24,644 bases of DNA from a virus, in IMG/VR virus record IMGVR_UViG_3300045996_000183, positions 1 through 24,644 of that record; one strand, written 5' to 3'. Positions within the stretch are counted from its first letter, which is position 1, and each line of letters starts with the position of its first letter. The notes beneath the pieces were generated by a model. It was given only the letters and a program-made list of their open reading frames with translations, searched no databases and was not told the DNA's origin. This document shows, one piece after another, positions 14,680 to 22,586 of this stretch. The translations under genes and the position numbers were made by a program.

Positions 14680-15648
14680 TTACGCTTTCAGAACGCCTTG
14701 GAACTGAGCACCAGAAATGGTCATGTTCCCGGCCCAACCGATAAGCTTGACCATCGCGTCCTGATTGGTTGCGAAACGGTCAGAACCGAGCGGTTTGAAC
14801 TGGCGATCCTTGTGCGGGCGGAGATAAATGTAATCCGTGTTAAGGAAGTACATATGATTGGCGGGGCAAGCACCGCCGATACCGCCGTCGAACACAACGT
14901 CTGCCGACATGAACCGGAGATTGTCAAAACCAGTTCCGGACAGCTTTTCGTTGGTGAAACGCTGATTAGCGGTAAGGCTCTCCCAATAGAACCGGAAGTA
15001 CGCATTATCCGCGATAATCAGGTCAGGCTTATCCGTACCGCGAACAAGCTGCATGTACAACTGGTTCATGTAGGTCTGGATATTGGCTGCCGAAGCCGCT
15101 GCACCCGCGTCCGACGCATCGAACGTCTGGTTACGCCAGAACGTCCAGTTGGCGCGGTTGATACCGCCCACAGTACCGGAAGTCGGAGTATCCGCAACAA
15201 GAAGCTGCAAACCGCCGATTTCCTTACCACCAGAACCGGTTCCGTCCGAATAAAGGCCAGCCGCGAGGCCGTTCTTCATCGACTTTTCCGCGTTCTCGAT
15301 ACGGGCTTCAAGAAGGTCGATCAGGGCTTCATCGCCGCTGTTCTGCAACTGCTCAAGGCCGTTGATGGAAACTGCCGCGCTGGCCTGCTTCCAATCGAAC
15401 TCAGCGGTCGTGAACACGTCCTGCGGTGAAATGTTAAGCTGGTCGTACCCGCTGTACCAACCGAACGTGCCGTTCTCGGCGTATTCAAGTTCCTGATAAA
15501 TCTTTCGCCCGCCGCTGACCGTCTTGACCTTGCCTTTACCGGCAAGGCGGTTCCAGATGATGTTGTTGTCACTCATGTTGTCCGCGAGTTTCTTTTCGCG
15601 GTGCTCAAGAGTGGTAGTAATGATTTCGTCAAGATTAGGACTCGGCAT
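14680..15648 (-). CDS. major capsid protein
   Basis: 322 residues. Main shell protein, HK97-fold type by family resemblance. Features: an N-terminal helical part (LDEIITTTLEHREKKLADNM), the E-loop-like segment around WNRLAGKGKVKTVSGGRKIYQELEY at about 32-56, a long helix (EALIDLLEARIENAEKSMKNGLAAGLY) at about 107-132, and a C-terminal part with YFLNTDYIYLRPHKDRQF and VKLIGWAGNMTISG. Length and style match the capsid proteins of BPP-1/Bcep-like podoviruses. No protease gene is found nearby and a separate scaffold gene precedes it. The ATG at 15648 has GGAG eight bases upstream. It follows the scaffold by 31 bases. Confidence 0.88.
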   Translation of the reverse strand: MPSPNLDEIITTTLEHREKKLADNMSDNNIIWNRLAGKGKVKTVSGGRKIYQELEYAENGTFGWYSGYDQLNISPQDVFTTAEFDWKQASAAVSINGLEQLQNSGDEALIDLLEARIENAEKSMKNGLAAGLYSDGTGSGGKEIGGLQLLVADTPTSGTVGGINRANWTFWRNQTFDASDAGAAASAANIQTYMNQLYMQLVRGTDKPDLIIADNAYFRFYWESLTANQRFTNEKLSGTGFDNLRFMSADVVFDGGIGGACPANHMYFLNTDYIYLRPHKDRQFKPLGSDRFATNQDAMVKLIGWAGNMTISGAQFQGVLKA

Positions 15649-15679
15649 TGTACTTACTCCGTGAATGGTTGTCTATGAA

Positions 15680-16780
15680 CTAGCTATGCTGATGGATAGC
15701 GGCCATAAGAGCGGAACGCACGCTGTCGCCTGCGGTCACGTTCTGATTTGGTACATCGCTAGAAGGGCCGCCGCTGCCAATCCCAGAACCGGCCTGTCTC
15801 GCCTTATTTGCGCGTTCGCGCATTTCAGCAAGGCGCTTAGTCTCCTGTTCCTTAAGAAGTACATCGCGAGTAGTCGGATTTGCCCACACCGCGCGATCAT
15901 ACGCGGTTTGCAGAACTTGCTGCGGAGGCATACCGGGGTTCTCTTGACGTATCATAGGAACAATAGCGAGCATGTCAGTACAAACGGTATCGAAGTGCGG
16001 GCGAACCGGAGCGCCAGCGGCGTCCTTTTCTTCCGCGAACCGTCCAATCTCTGCCATACCCGACTGTTGAGCCTGAGTTTGCTGATAGTTCTGTGACTGG
16101 CCTACAGTGCCTTTTAGTTCTGCAATCTCCCTTTGAAGCGCGGCGATTTGAGGGTCAACCGGCTCCTGTTCATCCATCATCGTTTCTAGATCAAGGCCAT
16201 GCTGTTCGGCGAACCACTGTACAAACTTTGCAGGGTCCCGACTTGCGAAGTCCGACAACGTGAACAGTTGATTGATAGCGGCCTCCGGCGTAATGCCGTT
16301 AACTGCCCACGCCTCGCGACGTTCCCCAATCAGTTTGCTTACACTGTCTAACCCACGGACTTGTTCCGTTAAGTGCTGCGTGTACTGTTGCCACGCAGCT
16401 TCCCGAGCCTGCAACAAAGGCTGCACCGTAGCACGGTGTTCCTCTGGTACAGCGGAAAGGATAGCGGCAACTTCAACTGCCGCTTGCTGTTGAGTGGTCT
16501 GTTCCGTCGCAGGTTTATCCGCGCCCGGTTCTTCACCCTTCTTTGGTACAAACTTCCCCGTAGCATCGCGTCCGTCACCACGATCCGCACGTTCTTGTTC
16601 GGTTTCGCCTTCCTGCGGCTTAAGCGCCTTATTCAGTAGACTACGAACGTCTGACGGTTCTTCCTCGGAACCGGCTTGGCGAGTACCGCCGTTCTGTTCC
16701 GAGTTGGTATTCGTTACATCGTCATCCTCGATATCCGAGGTAAAGTCCGCTTCGGCGTTGTAATCTCTTGCGACGTTCAT
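15680..16780 (-). CDS. scaffold-like head assembly protein
   Basis: 366 residues, very hydrophilic, rich in Glu, Gln, Asp and Ala, with no catalytic motif: the usual look of a podovirus scaffold. The N-terminal 100 residues are acidic and likely disordered (DIEDDDVTNTNSEQNGG). A helical body follows (about 100-260, with IAALQREIAELKGTVGQSQ as a short coiled coil). The C-terminal part (LAEMRERANKARQAGSG, about 316-332) is basic, as expected for the capsid-binding end of scaffolds. It lies immediately before the capsid gene. The ATG at 16780 overlaps the upstream TGA as ATGA and has a GGGGG run four bases before it. Confidence 0.82.
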   Translation of the reverse strand: MNVARDYNAEADFTSDIEDDDVTNTNSEQNGGTRQAGSEEEPSDVRSLLNKALKPQEGETEQERADRGDGRDATGKFVPKKGEEPGADKPATEQTTQQQAAVEVAAILSAVPEEHRATVQPLLQAREAAWQQYTQHLTEQVRGLDSVSKLIGERREAWAVNGITPEAAINQLFTLSDFASRDPAKFVQWFAEQHGLDLETMMDEQEPVDPQIAALQREIAELKGTVGQSQNYQQTQAQQSGMAEIGRFAEEKDAAGAPVRPHFDTVCTDMLAIVPMIRQENPGMPPQQVLQTAYDRAVWANPTTRDVLLKEQETKRLAEMRERANKARQAGSGIGSGGPSSDVPNQNVTAGDSVRSALMAAIHQHS

Positions 16781-17142
16781 AAAGCCCCCAAGGCCCGTTT
16801 GATATCATATCCAGCACGCGGCGCCGGGCGTTCTGCACGCGGCTTAGGATATTCGTTCCCCACTTCTACAACACCATGCTGGCGCTTGTGCGCCTCATGG
16901 TAAGAGCGCGACGTAATCATAGTGCCGTCAATAGGCGAACGGTACGGCTGTATATCCCTGATAATCATTGGACCGGTTTCGGTTTCAACGGTTTCACCGA
17001 TTACGTGATACCGCCTATCGGAACCCATGTAGCAGTATATAACTGGTACCGAATAGCTGTACCCTTGCACGGTAACATAGGTCCGCCGTCCGACATGATC
17101 GGGCGGGAACTCCATCTTTCCGTCTTTCAAGTACACTTCCAT
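16777..17142 (-). CDS. small conserved-looking head-region protein of unknown function
   Basis: 121 residues. Two neighbouring ATGs (17142 and 17145) can serve; 17142 is preferred because the GGGGG run at complement 17148-17152 is then five bases away, the usual spacing in this phage. The N-terminal half is beta-like (MEVYLKDGKMEFPPDHVGRR). The C-terminal half has a block, DIQPYRSPIDGTMITSRSYH followed by EAHKRQHGVVEVGNE, of a kind that recurs in small proteins encoded between portal and scaffold genes of related phages. The function is not known to me. The gene is coupled to the scaffold by an ATGA overlap and lies just after a strong hairpin, so it may be the first gene of the capsid-level transcript. 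Confidence 0.75.
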   Translation of the reverse strand: MEVYLKDGKMEFPPDHVGRRTYVTVQGYSYSVPVIYCYMGSDRRYHVIGETVETETGPMIIRDIQPYRSPIDGTMITSRSYHEAHKRQHGVVEVGNEYPKPRAERPAPRAGYDIKRALGAL

Positions 17143-17154
17143 CATAACCCCCAA

Positions 17155-17194
17155 AGGACCGGGCGCTCAACGCAATACCGGAGCGCCCGGTCCT
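17155..17194 (-). terminator. perfect 14-bp hairpin between portal and head-assembly genes
   Basis: AGGACCGGGCGCTC at 17155-17168 and its exact complement GAGCGCCCGGTCCT at 17181-17194 enclose a 12-base loop. It is the strongest hairpin noticed in the window. On the minus strand it ends in CCTTTGGGGG, with only a TTT, and the GGGGG that follows is the ribosome-binding site of the next gene. It could be a factor-independent attenuator, an RNase processing site or a 5'-stabilising stem for the capsid message. The rest of 17143-17287 holds no convincing ORF or promoter. Confidence 0.6.
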
Positions 17195-17287
17195 CGCTTC
17201 ACGCGGTCGTCGCCCCCGCGTAAAGCCCTGTTGCTCGACTATGGAAAACCCCCCGGCTCCCCACGAAACCTACTAGGTATCCCAAGC

Positions 17288-19363
17288 TTAATTGCCGTCA
17301 ATACCCGAATTTTGCTGTTCGTTCTTTTCTCGCGCTACGTCTCGATCCGCGTCCCTGTGGCTGCTATCATCCTGCGCTTTTTCACGGTTAAGGTTCACCG
17401 TTTCCTGCGCAATACCGACCTTCGCTCGCTCAAGTTCTATCTTCGCCATTTCAATCTTGCGATCCTCCATGGCTAGAGCGTGCGCCTGTTCCAATTTCAT
17501 CCTTTCGAGCATCATTTTGTCATTGTGGTGCTTATCTTCCAACTGTAGTTCTTGCACGGCTGTGGACTGTTCTGCCTGCACTTCCATTTGTTTCGTTTGC
17601 GCGTTAATCTGCGCTACTTGCGTCTTACCCGCCTCGGCTGCGGCTTTACCATCGTCCTCTTTCTTCGGCGGCTGCTGCGACATAGTTTGAGTAAACTGTT
17701 TAAACGTCTGCTCAAGCGTGCGTGCCGAACGGAAACTCTTGACGGTGAACATCAAGATTTCCCCCAGTAGCGGCCCTAGCGCCGGGGTTTGCTGTGCGGC
17801 AGGGACGGACTGTTGGAGAAATGCGCCAACCGCGCCTAAGAACTCCGTTCGCTCCTTCTTGTCATTGGCTTCGTCGGGAAGCAGAGTACTGTCACTCTCG
17901 ATGTTTATAAGCGCGCACCTGTCACGTTCGTTCCGGATAAGGGTAACGACTTGCTGGAACAACTGCGCAAGCTGCCCCGTTTCATCGGCTTCAATGTCAA
18001 CACCGCTTAGTAGCAGTAGTGTATCGTCGCCGTAATGCTCGGATATAAGTTCGCCAACCATTCGCAGAATATCGCGGATGAACCGCTGAATTTCTTTCTG
18101 CATACGCTTAAGGCGAGAACCGGCCCATTGCGACTTTAGTTCCTGTGCGCCCAATGTCTCGGAAGCTTTGGACACGCCACGTATGATATCCGACCACCCG
18201 GTAATCTCATAAATTTCGTTCTTCACACGTTCGCGGGCATCGTACAACTGCATGAGTACGTTTGCCACTTCCGCGATAGGCAGGAAGTCAACTACCCCTT
18301 TAAGCCCACCCTTGTCCTGAACCGTAGACCAACCTTCGACTTTAACCATTTTGTTACCGGTCCCGGTAAGCAACTGGCTAAGAGTTTCCACGCTGCCGTC
18401 ATACACGCCAACCACGCGAAGCGCGTCTACTAGCTTGCGTATCTTGCTCGTGATATCGTTAAGTTCGTCGGCCTGTGCTTGGTACTGTGAATAAAACGGG
18501 CGCGGGATGAAGATGTTATTAGTCGTGATCGCACGAAGTGGGCGAGGACAGGGGAAAAAGCCCTTAAGTTTGAGAAAGTCGTCTTTTACGTCCAGAACAT
18601 CATCCGGATAGTTCGGACTAAACCAAACTACTTTCTTTGTACGCTTGTCCCAAATTTCCCAAATTCGGGCTTGTCCCTCTTCAATCGACTGGTTATCCGT
18701 CGATTGCTTTACCTCAGAACCGCTCGTATACGTCATTTTGTTCGCGACCGGTCCACCGAAACGTTTGCGTACTTCCTCTTTATCCATCCATGAGCCTTTA
18801 GCGACCCACCAGACCTCGGACCAACGCCTGCACTTATTTGTGAGAAAGTCTTTCCAGTGTCCGTACTCAATAGCGACGGCCTCGCTGGTAAGTTCTAGTT
18901 CGGGCTTGCCGTCTTTATCAAGAACCGGGTCGCCACTATTAGGGTCCTTGATAGGATCGCCGAAAGTAGGCTCGTACCGAAGCCAAACTACGCCAAGGCC
19001 GGGAAGCAAATAATCTTCAATCGCGCCTTCAATAATCTGGTCGAAGTCCTGCTCTTTGATCGTGTAATCTACACACGCTTCCAAAAGCAACGAACTTGCA
19101 ACCGCGACCGGCTTGTCCTGATCGCGTACCCGCTGTTCGACTTCGGTTTTGGGGGTTTGGGAGTACAGCGACGGCTTAATGGTTTCCGTGTTCGAGTACA
19201 GTATATTAAACTTCTCCTGCTGAACAGAAGAACGGTTCTCAATGCGGTATTGATTTACAACCTTGTCCCCGCTAAGGTGCAAATCTTTGTACGAGGTAAG
19301 GGCTTGTGCTATACGTTTATCCCACGTACGACGCAGCGACGATGTTTTAACTGGCTTTGCCAT
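17288..19363 (-). CDS. portal protein
   Basis: 691 residues. Forms the twelve-fold ring at one capsid vertex, through which DNA is packed and leaves. Portal-like elements: the N-terminal helical region (SSLRRTWDKRIAQALTSY), YSNTETIKPSLYSQTPKTEV at about 56-75, and the wing/stem region with a long middle block (RPFYSQYQAQADELNDITSK, then YEITGWSDIIRGVSKASETLG at about 388-408, followed by AQELKSQWAGSRLKRMQKEIQRF). The last 150 residues are a long Gln/Glu/Lys-rich helix (about 560-670), as in the barrel of P22-like portals. Length is in the P22-like range. The ATG at 19363 has a GGGGG run three bases before it. It follows the large terminase gene by nine bases. Confidence 0.9.
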   Translation of the reverse strand: MAKPVKTSSLRRTWDKRIAQALTSYKDLHLSGDKVVNQYRIENRSSVQQEKFNILYSNTETIKPSLYSQTPKTEVEQRVRDQDKPVAVASSLLLEACVDYTIKEQDFDQIIEGAIEDYLLPGLGVVWLRYEPTFGDPIKDPNSGDPVLDKDGKPELELTSEAVAIEYGHWKDFLTNKCRRWSEVWWVAKGSWMDKEEVRKRFGGPVANKMTYTSGSEVKQSTDNQSIEEGQARIWEIWDKRTKKVVWFSPNYPDDVLDVKDDFLKLKGFFPCPRPLRAITTNNIFIPRPFYSQYQAQADELNDITSKIRKLVDALRVVGVYDGSVETLSQLLTGTGNKMVKVEGWSTVQDKGGLKGVVDFLPIAEVANVLMQLYDARERVKNEIYEITGWSDIIRGVSKASETLGAQELKSQWAGSRLKRMQKEIQRFIRDILRMVGELISEHYGDDTLLLLSGVDIEADETGQLAQLFQQVVTLIRNERDRCALINIESDSTLLPDEANDKKERTEFLGAVGAFLQQSVPAAQQTPALGPLLGEILMFTVKSFRSARTLEQTFKQFTQTMSQQPPKKEDDGKAAAEAGKTQVAQINAQTKQMEVQAEQSTAVQELQLEDKHHNDKMMLERMKLEQAHALAMEDRKIEMAKIELERAKVGIAQETVNLNREKAQDDSSHRDADRDVAREKNEQQNSGIDGN

Positions 19364-19372
19364 AAACCCCCA

Positions 19373-20767
19373 CTATACTTGGCTATACCGCCGCACGGCT
19401 TCCACGTCAGCTTGCCATAAATCGTCATAGGTTGCTGTCGATAACAATTTCGCCGGGGCCGGTGCTACCGCCTTGCGCCGCCTAAAGGGCCGTGACATGC
19501 AAGCATAACGGGTTTCGTCTCCCGCATGATCCTCGCCGTCTGTATCAACGTCTTCCGCGTCGTTTTCCGCGAACTGTAACGCCGGGATTGTCCGGATCGA
19601 GTCCCGACATGTCTTGAAAAAGTACAGCATGGGGCCGCTATCACCGTCGCCTACGAGACGGTCGCGTAACTGATCCCAACCCGCCTTGCGCTGATTATCA
19701 GCACGTTTAAACAATACCTTCTCTTGCGCCATGCGCTCCGCAATCGAAGGCCCGCCGTCTTGCTTATAGGCGCTAGGATCAATCACCCCGTACGTAATGC
19801 GATCCAGTGCCTCGCGTTCTTTGATCCCGCGTGCCACTTGGTTGCCGGTAAGACGTAACCCTTTATCCGGTCCCGCTGCACCGTACCACTCGCGGTACTT
19901 TACAAGTGCACCGTCCGGTATCCATTTACCGTACGGCGTCTCGTATCCATCTGATACTGCATACCACCCCACGCTGAACGGCTTCGCAGAACCCCAGTCG
20001 CACGCACGAAACCGCATCCAGTGCGCCGGGATAGCGAACGGTTCTATAACGTGCTTGGCGGTCGAAAACTCAGGGAAGAACGCGCCGGTTATAACGCTCC
20101 AATCGCCGTCAAGCCACGCACGTACCAGTTCTTCGGAGCCTAACTCTCGCAACGTGTTGATATACTCAGGGTCATTCTCCATGAGTATCTTGTTGTCAAC
20201 AAGCTTTGACGGAATGAACATGCGCTTGTTGTCGATCAGTTCCATACCCAACGGGTTCGGATCGACAAAGTACTTCTTAACCCAATGGTGGCCGACGCCA
20301 CCGGGGTTTGCAGAACTGCGAATACGTTTAAATCTAACACCCGCTGCCGAACGTACACACGCCTTAAGCTTGTCATACGCGTTCTGGTTAGGCCAGTTGG
20401 TCAACTCATCCCAGCCTACCCAAGTATACTGGTGTCCCTGATACTTCGCCGCGTCCCGTTCCTGTTCAATGTAGCGCATCTTAAGAGTAGCGCCGGTCGG
20501 GAACACAAATGTACTCGCCGCCACTTTGTAATGAGCGCCCATTTTCGTGTATATCTCGAGCGCACGGATAATCAGTTCTTCAAGTTCGGCGTAGGACTTG
20601 CGGAACAATATGCCGCGCCACGAGGGGCCGATATCCACGTCTTGCGCGAAGTCGCCTAGCAGATAATCCGATTTACCGCCGCCGCGTGCGCCGCCGAACA
20701 TAAGTTCGGGAACGAACTGTGCAGCAACTGCCAGCGATTGCGGGCCGGGTTGCGGTTGCCACGTCAT
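19373..20767 (-). CDS. terminase large subunit
   Basis: 464 residues. ATPase and nuclease that drives DNA packaging and cuts the concatemer. Walker A is GGARGGGKS at 25-33. Walker B is YTWVGWDEL with Asp120 and Glu121. The coupling-type segment RIRSSANPGG is at about 148-157. The C-terminal RNase H-like nuclease shows the metal-binding acids Asp257 (ACDWGSAKPF), Asp330 (VIDPSAY) and the acidic cluster at about 406-417 ending HAGDETRY. All parts of a complete enzyme are present. The ATG at 20767 overlaps the stop of the winged-helix-like gene as ATGA. Packaging mode (pac or cos) cannot be read from the sequence. Confidence 0.95.
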   Translation of the reverse strand: MTWQPQPGPQSLAVAAQFVPELMFGGARGGGKSDYLLGDFAQDVDIGPSWRGILFRKSYAELEELIIRALEIYTKMGAHYKVAASTFVFPTGATLKMRYIEQERDAAKYQGHQYTWVGWDELTNWPNQNAYDKLKACVRSAAGVRFKRIRSSANPGGVGHHWVKKYFVDPNPLGMELIDNKRMFIPSKLVDNKILMENDPEYINTLRELGSEELVRAWLDGDWSVITGAFFPEFSTAKHVIEPFAIPAHWMRFRACDWGSAKPFSVGWYAVSDGYETPYGKWIPDGALVKYREWYGAAGPDKGLRLTGNQVARGIKEREALDRITYGVIDPSAYKQDGGPSIAERMAQEKVLFKRADNQRKAGWDQLRDRLVGDGDSGPMLYFFKTCRDSIRTIPALQFAENDAEDVDTDGEDHAGDETRYACMSRPFRRRKAVAPAPAKLLSTATYDDLWQADVEAVRRYSQV

Positions 20768-20973
20768 TTGACGCGTAGCCTGCCGTAACCGGTCTTACCA
20801 TGCGCCCTGCCACCGTAATACTCAATTAGTCCCTCATCCCGTAACTGGTTCCAAGTACTACGCATAAATGGTGCGGTTTCTCCTTGCGCGAGAACTACAC
20901 CATGTTTGTCAAAGCAAGCGTCCCCGCCCCGATCTTGAAGCCACTTAAGGGCTTTTGTTGCCGAGCATATCAT
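20764..20973 (-). CDS. small winged-helix-like protein
   Basis: 69 residues. Pattern of a small DNA-binding winged helix: helix (CSATKALKWLQDRG), short strand (CFDKHGVVLAQGE), recognition-type helix (PFMRSTWNQLRDEGLIEYYG) and a basic wing and end (GKTGYGRLRVK). There is no further domain. It sits between the zinc-ribbon gene and the large terminase gene, joined to both by ATGA overlaps, so its amount is tied to packaging genes. It could be a regulator of the late region or a packaging accessory; nothing decides between these. GGGA lies nine bases before the ATG. Confidence 0.72.
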   Translation of the reverse strand: MICSATKALKWLQDRGGDACFDKHGVVLAQGETAPFMRSTWNQLRDEGLIEYYGGRAHGKTGYGRLRVK

Positions 20974-21374
20974 TTGTGCGCGTCCCGGTACTTTTGCATT
21001 TGCACCCGCGCCTTGTCGGTCGTTCCATCATTAAGCGCGCGATGCTCTTTCAGTATGTCAAGGAAGCTGGGGTGCCTTGCGAGAACCGTGCGGCAAAAGC
21101 CGCTATCACTCATTTGAAACTCGCGTATGAAAGCAAGGCACTCATTATATAGCAAACCCGTATCTGTACTTGTCGTGGATTTATGGCGTTGCGCGCCGTT
21201 CTTTCTGCGCTTACCGTTCATTATCTGATCCGCGCTCCATCGCGCGGCTTCCTCGGCTGTCGGGGCGCGCGGTTCGTTTCCGAGAACCGGTTTACCGCAC
21301 CAAGCGCAACTGTCGTGGAAGTGAGTTATTGAGTTACAAGAGGGGCAGCGTACTTTTCCGCCCGTTACCCGCAT
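20970..21374 (-). CDS. zinc-ribbon protein of unknown function
   Basis: 134 residues. The N-terminus carries four cysteines, C10-x2-C13 and C23-x2-C26 (CPSC, then CAWC), the plan of a small zinc ribbon that often binds nucleic acid or partner proteins. A basic linker (about 54-66, GKRRKNGAQRHK) and a helical C-terminal domain (YNECLAFIREFQMSD, then CRTVLARHPSFLDILKEHRAL) follow. I do not recognise the family. The gene overlaps the preceding membrane-protein gene by 10 bases and the winged-helix gene by an ATGA. Being placed between the two terminase subunits suggests a role near packaging or late control; this is inference. Confidence 0.7.
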   Translation of the reverse strand: MRVTGGKVRCPSCNSITHFHDSCAWCGKPVLGNEPRAPTAEEAARWSADQIMNGKRRKNGAQRHKSTTSTDTGLLYNECLAFIREFQMSDSGFCRTVLARHPSFLDILKEHRALNDGTTDKARVQMQKYRDAHK

Positions 21375-21583
21375 TGCCCGCCCGCCAGAAAAGCCATTGC
21401 AACAAAACTGGCTGCAAATACGGCGGATAGGAAGGGAAGTACGAGGATTACGACTTTGTTGCGCGAGAGACGCGCCAATAGTTCTTCGTTTAAACGATAC
21501 TCGACTTCGTACGCGCGGTACGCGTCTCTGTAACGGTCAAATAATTGATCGTACCGCTCCTTTATGTTACGCCCAGTTCTCAC
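21365..21583 (-). CDS. small single-pass membrane protein
   Basis: 72 residues. A charged helical N-terminal part rich in Tyr, Arg and Glu (RYDQLFDRYRDAYRAYEVEYRLNEELLARLSR) is followed by one strong membrane segment at about 43-66 (VVILVLPFLSAVFAASFVAMAFLA). The start is GTG at 21583, which overlaps the stop of the small terminase gene as GTGA. There is no good ribosome-binding site, so coupled reinitiation is likely. The function is unknown. A membrane protein among packaging genes is unexpected; it might be a lysis- or exclusion-type protein. Confidence 0.62.
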   Translation of the reverse strand: MRTGRNIKERYDQLFDRYRDAYRAYEVEYRLNEELLARLSRNKVVILVLPFLSAVFAASFVAMAFLAGGQCG

Positions 21584-22095
21584 AGGATATCTGCCATGGC
21601 CGGGTCCTCATGCGGGGGCGGCAGTACGCTCGTAAAATCAGCGTCTTGAATATCGGAAGGGGCGGGTAGCGCGGCATGATCTAAAGTGGTCATACGTAGC
21701 CAATCTTCGTAAGTATTGGCGCGCGGGATTTGAATTGTATTGGCGATGTTTACGTTCACACTGGCGGCTTCGTCACCGTACGTGTCTTTAAGGCGCTTTT
21801 TGAGCAGTAGGGTTAGCAACCCATCGCTGTACACTGTCTCAGTACCGACCTCTTCGCCTTGATAGTATATGCCCTTTTCCACGCCCTTGACAGCGCGTTT
21901 AACCGCAGCGTGCTCAAGCTGCATCGCGCCGACGCGACAAGCTTCCTCTACCGCTTCGTTGACTTTGGGATCGTCTTTTTGCCAGCGGCGTACAAAGGCT
22001 GGTGAGACGCCTACGGCTTTGCAAGCCCCGTAGAAGTCACCACAATTTGCCTCTAACTCGTCAACGAGTTCGGCTAAAGTAGCCTCTGTACGCAC
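21580..22095 (-). CDS. terminase small subunit
   Basis: 171 residues. Recognises phage DNA and recruits the large subunit. The N-terminal part is a helix-turn-helix (LAELVDELEANCGDFYGACK then AVGVSPAFVRRWQKDD). The middle has the family-typical block at about 71-100 (GVEKGIYYQGEEVGTETVYS, then DGLLTLLLKKR). The C-terminal 50 residues are Pro/Asp-rich and could contact the large subunit. The start is GTG at 22095 with a GGGGG run six bases upstream; no ATG is available nearby. It follows a 53-base gap that holds a promoter-like sequence and is the first gene of the packaging and head operon. Confidence 0.85.
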   Translation of the reverse strand: MRTEATLAELVDELEANCGDFYGACKAVGVSPAFVRRWQKDDPKVNEAVEEACRVGAMQLEHAAVKRAVKGVEKGIYYQGEEVGTETVYSDGLLTLLLKKRLKDTYGDEAASVNVNIANTIQIPRANTYEDWLRMTTLDHAALPAPSDIQDADFTSVLPPPHEDPAMADIL

Positions 22096-22121
22096 GATGG
22101 ACCCCCGCCCGGTGAAAGGCC

Positions 22122-22152
22122 ATTATGCACACAAGGCGCGGGAGGGTGTCAA
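22122..22152 (-). promoter_or_regulatory. possible sigma70-type promoter before the terminase small subunit
   Basis: On the minus strand TTGACA (complement 22147-22152) and CATAAT (complement 22122-22127) are separated by 19 bases. The -35 box is perfect and the -10 box has five of six consensus bases; the spacing is two bases longer than ideal. It falls in one of the few real gaps in the late region, 27 bases before the GTG start, with the -35 box touching the stop of the preceding gene. No experimental support is available. Confidence 0.4.
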
Positions 22153-22586
22153 GTGCCCTTGAAAAAATCCATTATGGCCGAGCCCACGCGCGAAAAAAGC
22201 CCCGGTTGTTCCGGTTCTTTGGCGTATTCATCTGCCGGTTCCATACCTTCCGAAGCAAGGCACTCGTTGTAGTTCTGGTACGCGTCTAGTTCAGTTGCGG
22301 CTCGAAATCGTATATTGCTCATTGCGGCAACGGCGCTTTCTTCGCTAAACCCGTACTCTTTCAAATCGTCGGCTGTTACACCTTTTGGCAAGGTATAGTT
22401 TTCAAAGGCTTCTGCCAGTTCATCATCGAACGTATGCGCCCAATACGAACTTATCTCGTCGCTATCCGAATTTACAGCGGGCACGGTGAATGTATTTGGG
22501 CCACGTTTAAACGCTTCCATAAGCCGGTTGCACTCGTCACGGCAATCGTACGGCACCTGCATAACCATCGACTTAGTGAACGTCAT
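22149..22586 (-). CDS. acidic protein of unknown function
   Basis: 145 residues, not recognised. Acidic and helical (TFDDELAEAFENYTLPKGVT, then ADDLKEYGFSEESAVAAMSN), with a C-terminal amphipathic stretch (GLFSRVGSAIMDFFKG, about 129-144) that could touch a membrane or partner. A Cys pair (C15, C19 in YDCRDECNRL) is not part of a recognisable metal site. The ATG at 22586 overlaps the stop of the LamG-like gene as ATGA. It is the last gene before the promoter-like gap. A minor virion protein or an accessory to the lectin-like neighbour is possible. Confidence 0.68.
   Translation of the reverse strand: MTFTKSMVMQVPYDCRDECNRLMEAFKRGPNTFTVPAVNSDSDEISSYWAHTFDDELAEAFENYTLPKGVTADDLKEYGFSEESAVAAMSNIRFRAATELDAYQNYNECLASEGMEPADEYAKEPEQPGLFSRVGSAIMDFFKGT

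Noticed and set aside
14425-15429. A 334-codon plus-strand open frame across the capsid gene
   Set aside because: It is antisense to the well-supported capsid gene, its product has no recognisable pattern, and the start has no ribosome-binding site. High-GC third positions easily keep antisense frames open.
7939-21495. T-TTA-AAC inside GTTTAAAC as a -1 frameshift signal
   Set aside because: Only two of seven copies (7939 and 21488) are in the frame needed for slipping, no useful downstream frame follows, and this heptamer is not known to me as an efficient bacterial slippery site.
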